From assembly GCA_963757815.1 (NCBI GenBank), contig CAVWSN010000037.1, positions 124,001 to 188,000 on the forward strand: 64,000 bases of DNA, read 5' to 3'. The notes beneath the pieces were generated by a model that was not told where the DNA came from, made no database searches, and worked only from the letters and a program-made list of their open reading frames with translations. The translations under genes and the position numbers were made by a program. The first letter of the stretch is position 1. Each line of letters starts with the position of its first letter. Positions 1 to 7,847 of the stretch are shown one piece after another. Source of the stretch: JACVRW01 sp963757815. Its GTDB lineage: Bacteria > Actinomycetota > Thermoleophilia > Solirubrobacterales > Thermoleophilaceae.

Positions 1-925
1 CCGTCGATCAGCACGCGAGTGCCCGGCCCGCAGCTGTGGGACTCGACTGGTGAAGTCGCCGTAGGCCTTGATCGTGAACGCCGGGCGCTCGGGACGACAA
101 GCGCTCGAGGAGTACGAGAACGGATGCTCGACCAGCGCGTGCCGGGCCTCGGCCAGCTTCAGCCAGGCGAACTGGCCCGGCCGGAAGCGGTGTCCGCGGT
201 GCCCGTCGGCGCGCAGCGCCAGGGTGGTCGCACCACCGCGCTCCTCCGCCACCCGCTCGACCAGGTAGGGGCGGCGGGCGAGCCGCAGCGGACGCAGCAA
301 ACGCAGCTCGACCAGGCCGAGCGACACCCAGGCCGGCCAGCCCGACCGTCAGCAGGCCGGAGGGCCCGTACGTCAGGTAGCGATCGACGCCGACTGCGTG
401 CAGCAGGCCGAGCGCGAGCGCGCCGATCCCGAGCGCGTTGTGGAGCCCGCGCCAGCGCGCATACGGGCAGCCGCAGCCTGCCGGCGCAGCACGGAGCTGG
501 CGATCAGGGCCGCCAGCGCGACGGACGAGGCCACGCGCCGCCTTGAGCGCGCCACGGCGCCCCGAGCGGGTGGAACAGCGCCAGGTTGGAGGGGTCGCCC
601 ACGACGACTAGCGCCACGTGGGCGGCGATCGCGGCCACCAAGACGTCGGCCATGTGCCGGTGCAGGCGGACCGCCACCTCCGCGCCAAGCGGCCGGGCCA
701 CGACGCCCGAGCCGCGCCGGCAACGACCAGCTGGAGCGCGAGAAGCGTCAGCGCCACGATCCCAAGCGCCGAGGCAAGCTCGAGGACGAGACCGCGGCCG
801 CCGCGGCGGCGAGGCCGACCGAGCACCGCGGCCAGCGGGAGGGCGACAGCGAGACAGTAAGCCGCGACCCAGGCGCCCTTAGAGCTGGGCTGCCGGACCT
901 CGGCGGGGTCGCCGACCGTAGTCAC
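1..925 (-). pseudogene. Ferric-reductase-like transmembrane / FAD-binding oxidoreductase, frameshifted and cut by window start
   Basis: Three minus-strand frames together read as one protein. A GTG start at 925 gives an N-terminal membrane part (VAAYCLAVALPLAAVL, then an LALQLVVAG helix). The next frame continues VRLHRHMADVLVAAIAAH and VVVGDPSNLALFHP, and a further frame gives LHNALGIGALALGLLHAVG and an FAD/NAD-reductase-like part (HRFRPGQFAWLKL, EHPFSYSS). The His-rich helices fit a ferric reductase-like transmembrane domain that passes electrons from a cytosolic flavin domain across the membrane. At least two single-base shifts separate the frames, and the C-terminus lies before position 1. 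It could be intact in the cell if the shifts are sequence errors. No partner gene is visible. Confidence 0.7.
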
Positions 926-1273
926 CGCAGCCCGCCCGTACCTCGCCGATGCGGCTGTGTCGCGGGTGTGGAGTGTTCCGCTGGCTCGTCAGAGGCGGTA
1001 GCCGCGGCGGCGATCGACTCCCGCGACCGAGCGCCTCGTCCAGCGCCATTGCGGCCAGCTCAGGACATGGATCGACGCGCACGGCGAGCAGCACGGCTTC
1101 CTGGATCAGGTGGCGGCGATCGAGCGACTCGGGGTCGCGGGCGCGGACTGCCGGATGCAAGCACGCAGGGCATACGAGATGGTCCTACCTCTCGGCCGCC
1201 CCCACATCGACCGATCGGCTGAACATCGCTCATCCGGATGGGTGATTCGCAGCGAGAGTTGCCGCGCGTTCGG
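926..1273. other. Stretch without a confident gene
   Basis: Short open frames exist on both strands, for example a minus-strand frame reading SLDRRHLIQEAVLLAVRV. None has a recognisable family or a convincing start. It may hold a remnant or the promoter of the minus-strand ferric-reductase-like gene. Confidence 0.3.
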
Positions 1274-1878
1274 TTAGGTCCGGAGCAGTCGGAAGCCCGT
1301 ATCCTCGCTCGGCACCAGCACCCCGTCGTGGAAGCTGGAGACGCCGGCGAGCCGGTCGAGCGTTCGACCGGCGCTCAATCCGCCGACAATGTAAGGGCAG
1401 AGAGTCACTACCGGCTGGTCGTGGAAAGCGTCGTCCCAAGCCCGCTCGAAGGCCGCGACGGCTGAGAATCTGCTCCACGTCCGGGCCGACGGCGAACGCG
1501 GGAGCACCAGAGGCCGGTCAGGCCACCCTCGAGCGCCTCGTCGAGTGCCTTTCGCCAGGGAGCCGGCGAAGCGGCGGGGTCCTCGGCCGGATCGAATTCG
1601 ACCATCGCGAGCCGCTCGTCGGCCTCGAGTCCTTCGACGTGGAGCCCGGCCCGGGCGAGGCGCTGGCGATCCTGCTCGGCCTCGCCCTGAACCGACCGGT
1701 GTGCAAGCAAGGCGCCGCGCTTCGCGCCGAGCGCGTAGGAAGGACGCAAGCACCGGGATGAGGTCCTCTTCACGCTTGAGCAGCACGGCCATGTGCGGGC
1801 AGGACTCGCTTCGAGTAGTGGCGCCAGCGCCCGCTCAAGCATTGGCGTCCCGAATATGCAGTCGGCTCGTTGCCTCAT
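1274..1878 (-). pseudogene. MEDS-domain sensory protein, frameshifted
   Basis: Overlapping frames assemble into a MEDS-type (DcmR sensory) protein of about 200 aa. It reads MAVLLKREEDLIPVLASFL, then LAHRSVQGEAEQDRQRLARA, then LEADERLAMVEFDPAEDPA, DEALEGGLTGLWCSR, a segment with VVTLCPYIVGGLSAG and the end DTGFRLLRT. MEDS domains are found in regulators, with a fold related to RecA-like KaiC proteins; their ligands are poorly known. The order of the pieces (hydrophobic beta strand, acidic helix, LCPY strand) fits the family, and two frame changes are needed. The likely start is ATG 1878 or an internal ATG at MLERALAPL. It lies just downstream of, and in the same direction as, the TetR gene. 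Confidence 0.6.
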
Positions 1879-2433
1879 GCGGTCACCTGGGTGGCGATGA
1901 GCCCCTCGGCCGCTCGCTGGGCTTCACGAGCCGCGGCGGGCGAGCGCCGAATCGCGGCCACGACCATCGCGCCGTGAGCGAGGATGAAGAGCTGCTCGGC
2001 GAGTTCGGGTGGGCCGCCAGCGTCCGCTACGAGCGTCCTGAGCACGGTCGCGAACTCGTGTTTCTGCTCCTCGACCACGTAGGTCACGGCACCCGCGTGG
2101 CCCGCTTCGGCGAACGCGTTGATGAACGGGCAGCCGCGGAAGTCTGGCTCGTCGAACCACTCGTAGAGAAAGTCGAAGACGCCGAGGAGCTTTCCCGCGG
2201 GCTGGCGTACCCGGCGATGGATCGCCGTCAACGCCTCGGTGAAGACCTCGCTGCGGCGGCGCAGCGCCGCTGCGGCGATGTCCTCCTTCGCTCCGAAAAG
2301 GCGGTAGAGGCGCTTGAGTGAGACGCCGGAGGCGTCGCGGATCTGGTCGATCCCGACCGAGCGGATGCCGCTGGGCGTAGAACAGCTGGTCCGCGGCTTC
2401 CAGGATCTTCGCCTGGGCCGTCTCGTCATCCAT
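1875..2433 (-). CDS. TetR-family repressor (single frameshift after residue ~21)
   Basis: The ATG at 2433 opens MDDETAQAKILEAADQLFYA. One extra base near 2372 then shifts the frame to GIRSVGIDQIRDASGVS, LKRLYRLFGAKEDIAAAALR and the ligand-binding half (FDFLYEWFDEPDFRGCPFIN, AEQLFILAHGAMVVA). The helix-turn-helix is typical TetR and the C-terminal half resembles TetR_C proteins with the W-F-D-E-P-D-F motif. It is divergent from the hydrolase/MFS genes, and two palindromes lie in the 96 bp between them, so it probably represses both itself and those genes. The frameshift sits in a CCCAGCGG context and may be an error. Confidence 0.8.
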
Positions 2434-2454
2434 TTTCGATCTCTCTCTTGCGCG

Positions 2455-2470
2455 GAGAACGAGCGTTCTC
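2455..2470. promoter_or_regulatory. Candidate TetR operator 1 (GAGAACG-N2-CGTTCTC)
   Basis: Perfect 7-bp inverted arms with a two-base centre, 22 bp upstream of the repressor ATG. An AT-rich stretch (CTACTATACAC) that could hold a -10 lies directly beside it. A second copy lies at 2488-2505. Confidence 0.7.
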
Positions 2471-2487
2471 TACTATACACCGGAATC

Positions 2488-2505
2488 GGAGAACGATGGT
2501 TCTCC
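2488..2505. promoter_or_regulatory. Candidate TetR operator 2 (GGAGAAC-N4-GTTCTCC)
   Basis: Perfect 7-bp inverted arms related to operator 1, with centres about 34 bp apart. It lies 25 bp upstream of the hydrolase ATG, where a bound repressor would block transcription. Confidence 0.7.
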
Positions 2506-2529
2506 ACCTTCCTACAGATCGGAGCCACG

Positions 2530-3399
2530 ATGCCGTCCTTCGCTCATCGCTACCGCACCGAAACCGTTCGAGGCCACGAGCTCTTCGTCCGCGAGGCGGG
2601 AGATCCCTCGCGTCCGACGGTGGTCCTCCTGCACGGGTTTCCGGCCAGCTCGTTCATGTTCCGCGAGCTCATGTCCGACCTCGCCGACACCTATCACCTG
2701 GTCGCGCCGGACCACTCGGCTTCGGCCACTCGGACGCACCCACGGTGGAGGAGTTCGACTACACGTTCGACGCGCTCGCCGAGCTCACCCTCGAGCTGCT
2801 CGACCAGCTCGGGCACGATCGCTTTGCGCTCTACGTGCAGGACTACGGCGCGCCCATCGGTTTCCGGATCGCCAGCCAGAACCCCGAGCGGATCAGCGCG
2901 CTGATCACGCAGAACGGCAACGCGTACATGGAGGGCCTCACACCGTTCTGGGACGGCCTGTTCGCGTATGCGGCCGACGGCGTGACCAACGCCCAGGCGG
3001 TCCGCGACAGCCTCGAGCCGGCCGGAACTCGCTGGGTATACGAACACGGTGTGCCGGTCGGCCGGCGCGAGCGGCTCTCGCCCGATACGTGGACGCTCGA
3101 CCAGGCCGGCCTCGAGCGCCGCGGCAACAAGGAGGTCCAGCTGGCGCTGTTCCGGGACTACCGGTTCAACCTCGATCTCTATCCCGCGTTCCAGGAGTAC
3201 TTCCGCGCGCACCAGCCGCCGACGCTCGTCGGCGTGGGGCGAGCACGACGAGATCTTCGGCCCGGACGGCGCGCACGCATTCGCCCGCGACCTTCCCGAG
3301 GCCGAGATCCACCTGCTCGACGCCGGCCACTACGCGCTCGAGACGGCGGGCGAGGAGATCGCGTCGCGCGTCCGCGCGTTCCTCGACCGGGCCCTCTGA
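2530..3399 (+). CDS. Alpha/beta hydrolase (haloalkane dehalogenase / epoxide hydrolase type), two frameshifts
   Basis: The ATG at 2530 follows GGAGCC. The first frame gives VVLLHGFPASSFMFRELMSD (HG oxyanion region) up to about 2712. The second gives FGHSDAPTVEEFDYTFDALA and LYVQDYGAPIGFRIA, with the nucleophile elbow V-Q-D-Y-G-A-P where Asp is the nucleophile as in dehalogenases and epoxide hydrolases. The third gives GEHDEIFGPDGAHAFARDLP and the catalytic-His segment LLDAGHYALET. The family is about 290 aa and this adds up to 289. The gene is 8 bp upstream of an MFS exporter and divergent from a TetR gene, which suggests an inducible detoxification pair. The substrate cannot be told. Confidence 0.8.
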
Positions 3400-3407
3400 G
3401 CGCGGCG

Positions 3408-4616
3408 ATGCCGCGCTCGCTGATCCTGCTGTTCGCGATCGCGTGCGGGCTGGCCGTGGCGAACATCTACTACGCCCAGCCGTTGCTGGTCGAGATCGCC
3501 CGCAGCTTCGGGATCAGCACGGCGGCCGTGGGCGTCGTGGTCACCGGGACGCAGGTCGGCTACGCCCTTGGGCTGATCCTGCTCGTGCCGCTCGGCGACA
3601 TGCTCGACCGCAGACGGCTGATCGTGACCCTGTCGCTGCTGTCGGTCGCCGCGCTCGCGGTCGTCGGCACCGCGTCCTCGACCGCGGTGCTGCTGGCCGG
3701 CACGACGGCGGTCGGCGCGTTCGCGGTCGTCATCCAGGTACTCGTCGCCTACGCGGCCACCTGGTACGGGCACACGGATCGTGGCCGCGTCGTCGGCCTG
3801 GTGACCAGCGGCGTCGTGGCCGGCATCGTGCTCGCGCGCACCGCCGCAGGCCTGCTCACCGATCTCTGGGGCTGGAGAGCGGTGTACATCGGCTCGGCGG
3901 CGCTGACGCTGGTGGTCGCGATCCTGCTGCTGCGCGCGCTTCCGAGCGGCGACCGGCCCGCCACGGCCACGACATACGGTCGCCTGCTGCGCTCGCTCCT
4001 CGCGCTCTACCGCCGCGAGCCGGTCCTGCGTGCCCGCGCGACGCTCGCCTTCCTGATCTTCGCGACCTTCAGCGTGCTGTGGAGCTCGCTCGTGCTGCCG
4101 CTCAGCGCGCCGCCGCTGGCTCTTTCACCGGGCACGATCGGGACGCTCGGCCTCGTCGGCGTCGCGGGCGCGGTAGCGGCCGTGCGAGCGGGGCGGCGCG
4201 CCGACCGGGGCCGCGGCCAGGCCACGACCGGCGGCGCGCTCGCGCTGATGCTGGTGGCATGGCTGCCGATCGCGCTCGTCCACGAGTCGATCGTCGCGTT
4301 CGTGATCGGGCTGCTGCTCGTGGACGTCGCCCTGCAGGCCGTCCACGTCACCAGCCAGACGATGATCTACGCGCTCGATCCGGCGGCGCGCAGCCGGCTC
4401 GTAGGCGTCTACATGGTCTTCTACTCGGCCGGCAGCGCGGCGGGGTCGATCGCCGCCACGGCGATCTATGCCTGGGCCGGCTGGACCGGTGTCTGCCTGC
4501 TCGGCGCAGGGATCAGCACCGTGGCGCTCGCCGTGTGGGCGCTGTCCGCCTTGGGTGAGAACCACACCCAGCGAGCGCCGGCGCTGACAGGGACCTCCTC
4601 AGGCTCCGTCGATTGA
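3408..4616 (+). CDS. MFS transporter (drug/metabolite exporter)
   Basis: Intact 402-aa protein starting at ATG 3408, 8 bp after the hydrolase stop. It has about 12 membrane helices. The loop between helices 2 and 3 carries the MFS motif A form PLGDMLDRRRLI, and helix 1 starts LILLFAIACGLAVANIYYAQ, typical of sugar-efflux/multidrug-type MFS members. It sits in the inner membrane and probably exports a small molecule by proton antiport. Transcription is probably shared with the hydrolase under the divergent TetR repressor. Its 3' end overlaps the 3' end of cbiO on the other strand by 18 bp. Confidence 0.85.
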   Translation: MPRSLILLFAIACGLAVANIYYAQPLLVEIARSFGISTAAVGVVVTGTQVGYALGLILLVPLGDMLDRRRLIVTLSLLSVAALAVVGTASSTAVLLAGTTAVGAFAVVIQVLVAYAATWYGHTDRGRVVGLVTSGVVAGIVLARTAAGLLTDLWGWRAVYIGSAALTLVVAILLLRALPSGDRPATATTYGRLLRSLLALYRREPVLRARATLAFLIFATFSVLWSSLVLPLSAPPLALSPGTIGTLGLVGVAGAVAAVRAGRRADRGRGQATTGGALALMLVAWLPIALVHESIVAFVIGLLLVDVALQAVHVTSQTMIYALDPAARSRLVGVYMVFYSAGSAAGSIAATAIYAWAGWTGVCLLGAGISTVALAVWALSALGENHTQRAPALTGTSSGSVD

Positions 4617-5460
4617 TTGACAGACGCACGGATCATCCCGGCGCCACCACACAGCGGAAGGCGAGAGGGGCCGGACTACGCGGCCGCCGGTCGCCGCTTC
4701 CGCCCGCCCGGGTCGGGGCCGGAGGCTGACGAGGTCGAGGTCGAAGCCGGCCGGCAGCTCGAGGTCGTACTCGGCCAGCAGCTCGGTGTCGGCCAGGAGT
4801 TCGTGGCAGCCGCCGTCGGCCACTATCCGTCCGCCCGCGAGGATCACCGCGCGCTCACACAGCTCGGCGGCCAGGGGGAGGTCGTGGGTCGTGAGCAGCA
4901 TCGTGCGGTCGATGCTCGTGAGGACGTCCAGCAGCTCGCGTCGCGCCCGGGGGTCGAGGTTGGCGGACGGCTCGTCGAGCACCAGCAGGCTCGGGCTTGT
5001 CGCGAGCACGGTTGCGATCGCCACCCGCCTGCGTTCTCCCATGGAGAGCTGGTAGGGGGCGCGCTGCGGCCGCGCCCTCCATGCGGACCGAGGCGAGCGC
5101 CTCGTGGACGCGTCGCTCGACCTCCTCGCCAGGGAGATCCTGGTTCAGCGGACCGAACGCCACGTCCTCCCCCACGGTGGGCATGAAGAGCTGGTCATCG
5201 GGATCCTGGAAGACGAGGCCGACCCGCGCACGCAGCTCCGCGAGCGTCCCGTCGCCGACCTCGAGTCCCGTGACCTCCAGCTTGCCGCTGCCTCGCGTCA
5301 GGCCGTTCAGGTGCAGCATCAGCGTCGTCTTGCCGGCGCCGTTCGGCCCGAGGATCGCCACCCGCTCACCGTGCTTCACGTGCAGGTCCACGCCGCTGAG
5401 GGCGGGTTGGCCGTTCGGGTAGCTGTAGCTCAGCCCGACGGCGCGGACGGCGCAGCTCAC
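4599..5460 (-). CDS. cbiO: Cobalt/nickel ECF transporter ATPase CbiO (one frameshift)
   Basis: ABC ATPase that powers uptake through CbiM/CbiQ. The first frame has Walker A GPNGAGKTT and the Q-loop in VFQDPDDQLFMPTVGEDVAF. After a shift near 5050 the second frame has the signature QLSMGERRR, Walker B LLVLDEPSANLDPRAR and the H-loop LLTTHD. Everything expected of CbiO (about 280 aa) is present. The shift lies in a G/C run between RMEG and the signature motif, which makes a sequence error likely. Its start overlaps the cbiQ stop by 4 bp. Confidence 0.85.
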
Positions 5461-6239
5461 GTCGCCACCCCGGCGGCGAGACGCAGCGGCACGAGCAGAC
5501 CCAGCACCGCTAGCACGAAAGCAGCGTCCGCCCGGCCGAAGGCGAGCGGGACGAGGCGGCGCATCCGGCCGTCATACCCGCGCGCGAGCATCGCCAGGTA
5601 GACGCGCTCTCCACGCGAGTAGGTACGAAGGAACAGCGCCGTGGCGACGCGGCCGAGGGCTCCCGCGTGCAGGGCATTGCGCGGGTTGTAACCGCGGGCC
5701 GCGAGGGCGGCGCGCATCCGCCCAACCTCTTCGACGATCACGAACAGGTAGCGGTACATGAAGGCCGCGATCAGGATCAGGATGCGCGGCATGCGCAGCG
5801 CCTCGAGCCCTCGCAGCACCGACGGGAAGGTGGTCGTGGCCGCCAGCAGCACGGCCGAGACCGTGCCGATGGTCGCCTTGGCGGCCACCGCCGCCAGCGT
5901 CTCCAGGCCGGCCTCGTGCACGGTCAGCGGCCCGAACGCGTACGTGTCACCCCCCTTTCGGACGAGCGGGATGAAGAGCGCCGCGAGCACCACCGGCGGC
6001 AGGACGAAGCGCGCCCGCCGCCAGATCTCACGTGGCTTGACGCGCGCCAGCGCGGCCACGCCGGCGAGGACGAGCGCGGCCGCCAGGTAGACGGGCCAGG
6101 CCTCGATCGGGGTCGACACAGCGACCACGGTGACGGCCACGAAGCCGACGATCTTGGCCCGCGGGTCGAGCCTGTGCACCGGGCTGGCGGGATCGCCCGC
6201 CAGCCCGGTCAGCTCCAGCGAGTGGTTGCAGAGAGCCAT
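5457..6239 (-). CDS. cbiQ: ECF transporter transmembrane component CbiQ
   Basis: 260-aa membrane protein. The N-terminus contains SPVHRLDPRAKIVGFVAVTV, the usual EcfT/CbiQ opening, followed by several membrane helices. The cytosolic coupling segments MRAALAARGYNPRN and MLARGYDGRM carry the two A-R-G signatures that contact the ATPases. It couples CbiO to the substrate-binding CbiM and lies between the PDGLE protein and cbiO in the same operon. Confidence 0.9.
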   Translation of the reverse strand: MALCNHSLELTGLAGDPASPVHRLDPRAKIVGFVAVTVVAVSTPIEAWPVYLAAALVLAGVAALARVKPREIWRRARFVLPPVVLAALFIPLVRKGGDTYAFGPLTVHEAGLETLAAVAAKATIGTVSAVLLAATTTFPSVLRGLEALRMPRILILIAAFMYRYLFVIVEEVGRMRAALAARGYNPRNALHAGALGRVATALFLRTYSRGERVYLAMLARGYDGRMRRLVPLAFGRADAAFVLAVLGLLVPLRLAAGVAT

Positions 6240-6251
6240 CGGCCGCCACCC

Positions 6252-6584
6252 TCAGGCGGGCGTTCCCCTGGGGCCGGCCGTGCGCGGACGCCGCCTGACG
6301 AGCCACGCGAGGCCGAGCCCGATGGCGAAGACGGCGACCGTGCCGACGAAGCCGGCCAGGCCGGTCGCCACGCGCTCGTTCTCGACGCCCGGGAAGGCGT
6401 AGTCGGGGATCGGCGAATCCTCCTGGATGCCCGCGAGCTTGCCCTGATCGAGGAACGCCTTGTCCTCGGCGACCTTCTCGAGGCCGTCCGGGTTCGGCGA
6501 TGCAAACGGCGACACCGCTGTCGCCAAGCCGACGGCGAGCGCCAGCGCCAGGGCGACGAGCACCTTGGTCGGAATCCTCTTCAT
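6252..6584 (-). CDS. PDGLE-domain (CbiN/NikN-like) membrane protein
   Basis: 110 aa starting with MKRIPTKVLVAL. An N-terminal helix precedes the motif SPNPDGLEKVAEDKAFLD, the PDGLE signature. The C-terminal helix TGLAGFVGTVAVFAIGLGLA is followed by a basic tail. PDGLE proteins replace CbiN as the accessory subunit of Co/Ni ECF transporters. The start at 6584 is chosen because GGGAGG lies just upstream and the gene then follows the cbiM stop directly. A longer reading would overlap cbiM. Confidence 0.85.
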   Translation of the reverse strand: MKRIPTKVLVALALALAVGLATAVSPFASPNPDGLEKVAEDKAFLDQGKLAGIQEDSPIPDYAFPGVENERVATGLAGFVGTVAVFAIGLGLAWLVRRRPRTAGPRGTPA

Positions 6585-6585
6585 C

Positions 6586-7299
6586 TCAGGCCTCCCCTCG
6601 GACGGGCCGTCCAAACGGCGGAGCTGCCGGCTGCCTCAGCTCCTCGGGCGCGAGCGCGACCAGATCCGGCCGCGACACGAGCACCGCGCTCACGGCGGCG
6701 ACCGTGATCACTGCCTCGCCGATCCCGATCAGCATGTGCACCCCGAGCATCGCGGGCAGGGAGGTGGCAAGCGGAACCGTGTCGGACACGGCGAGCTCGA
6801 CGCTCGTCGCCGCCGCGCCGACCATCACCGCGAGCCAGGAGACGACTGCCACGATGCTCAGGAGCGCGGCTCGGCTGTGAGGGACGGCCTTCACCAGCCC
6901 CGCTACCAGCAGGCCGGCGAGCAGTGCTCCGAGGACACCCATGTTGAGCACGTTCGCCCCGAGCGCCGAGACGCCGCCGTCGGCGAACGCGAAGGCCTGG
7001 ACGGCGATCACGACGGCCATCACGAGGCACGCGAGCCAGGGGCCGAGGAGAACGGCCGCGAGCGTCGCGCCGAGGAAGTGACCGCTCGTGCCGCCGGCGA
7101 TTGGAAAGTTGAGCATCTGCGCCGCGAAGATGAACGCGGCGAGGACGCCGAGCAGCGGCACCCGGGCCTCGTCGAGCTCCACGTTCGCGACGCGCAGCGC
7201 GTAGGTCACGGCGGCGATAGCGAGCACGCCGCAGGCAAGCGCTACGCCGCCGCTCAGGAAGCCGTCCGGAATGTGGAGGGCTATCGGAAGATCGAGCAT
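6586..7299 (-). CDS. cbiM: Cobalt/nickel ECF substrate-binding protein CbiM
   Basis: 237-aa membrane protein with the N-terminal HIPDGFLSGG motif that binds Co2+ or Ni2+. Further family motifs are FAAQMLNFPIAGGTSGHFLG and FADGGVSALGANVLNMG. The first metal ligands in CbiM/NikM are the N-terminal amine and His2 of a protein beginning M-H. Here eight residues (MLDLPIAL) precede the His, so either the extension is processed or the site differs. It is the first gene of the transporter operon, 27 bp after the Fur-family gene. Cobalt versus nickel cannot be decided. Confidence 0.88.
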   Translation of the reverse strand: MLDLPIALHIPDGFLSGGVALACGVLAIAAVTYALRVANVELDEARVPLLGVLAAFIFAAQMLNFPIAGGTSGHFLGATLAAVLLGPWLACLVMAVVIAVQAFAFADGGVSALGANVLNMGVLGALLAGLLVAGLVKAVPHSRAALLSIVAVVSWLAVMVGAAATSVELAVSDTVPLATSLPAMLGVHMLIGIGEAVITVAAVSAVLVSRPDLVALAPEELRQPAAPPFGRPVRGEA

Positions 7300-7325
7300 G
7301 CGCGGTCTCCTCTCTCAGTACGGGC

Positions 7326-7790
7326 TCAGGACGCCTCGCGGGCGCAATCCGCGCAGAGTCCAAGGATCGGGAAATGGCTAAAGCGCGCCTCGTAGCCGAA
7401 GCGCTCCTGGATCAACTCCCGCACCGCATCCATCTCGGACGGCTCGACCGCGAGGACGGCGCTGCAGGAGTCGCACACGAGGTACTCGCGCTCCCGGGCG
7501 TCGGCCGGCGCGTAGAGACCCGGGCCGTGGCCGAGATGGCAGTGACGCACCAATCCGACCTGCTGCAGGGTCTCGAGGTTGCGATAGACCGAGGCCAGAT
7601 CCGAGCGGGGCAGACGTCCCGACAGGCCGTCGGCGACCTGCTCAGCCGAGATCGGCGCGTCGGCCGCGTACAGCGCCTCGAGCACGAGGCGCCGGGCCGC
7701 GGAGATCCGCAGGCCCTTCGAGCGCAGTATGTCCACGGCGGCTTCGACGTCGTGCGCTGCGAGCGAAGGACCTGAAAGCGGAGCGGTCAT
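7326..7790 (-). CDS. Fur-family metal-responsive repressor
   Basis: 154 aa. An N-terminal winged helix (GLRISAARRLVLEAL, LASVYRNLETLQQVGLV) precedes a dimerisation domain with two CXXC pairs, CDSC and CADC, for structural zinc. The usual H-H-H-x-x-C sensory stretch before the first pair reads EREYLVCDSC here, so canonical ligands are missing. Position between a NicO exporter/importer gene and cbiMNQO argues for Ni or Co control (Nur-like), though Zur-like is possible. A palindrome lies 40 bp upstream. Confidence 0.85.
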   Translation of the reverse strand: MTAPLSGPSLAAHDVEAAVDILRSKGLRISAARRLVLEALYAADAPISAEQVADGLSGRLPRSDLASVYRNLETLQQVGLVRHCHLGHGPGLYAPADAREREYLVCDSCSAVLAVEPSEMDAVRELIQERFGYEARFSHFPILGLCADCAREAS

Positions 7791-7830
7791 TTCAATGAGG
7801 CCTTGCGCCGCGGAGCTTCGATCGGATCAC

Positions 7831-7842
7831 TCGCAACTGCGA
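7831..7842. promoter_or_regulatory. Candidate Fur-family operator TCGCAACTGCGA
   Basis: Arms TCGCA/TGCGA around a two-base centre, between the NicO gene end and the fur-family start. The same arms occur at 12155-12166 upstream of the DUF4331 gene, which heads the neighbouring same-strand genes. Shared use by the local Fur-family repressor is inference. Confidence 0.5.
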
Positions 7843-7847
7843 GCGAT

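Noticed and set aside
7300..7330. Cobalamin riboswitch before cbiM
   Set aside because: Only 27 bp separate the Fur-family and cbiM genes, too short for one.
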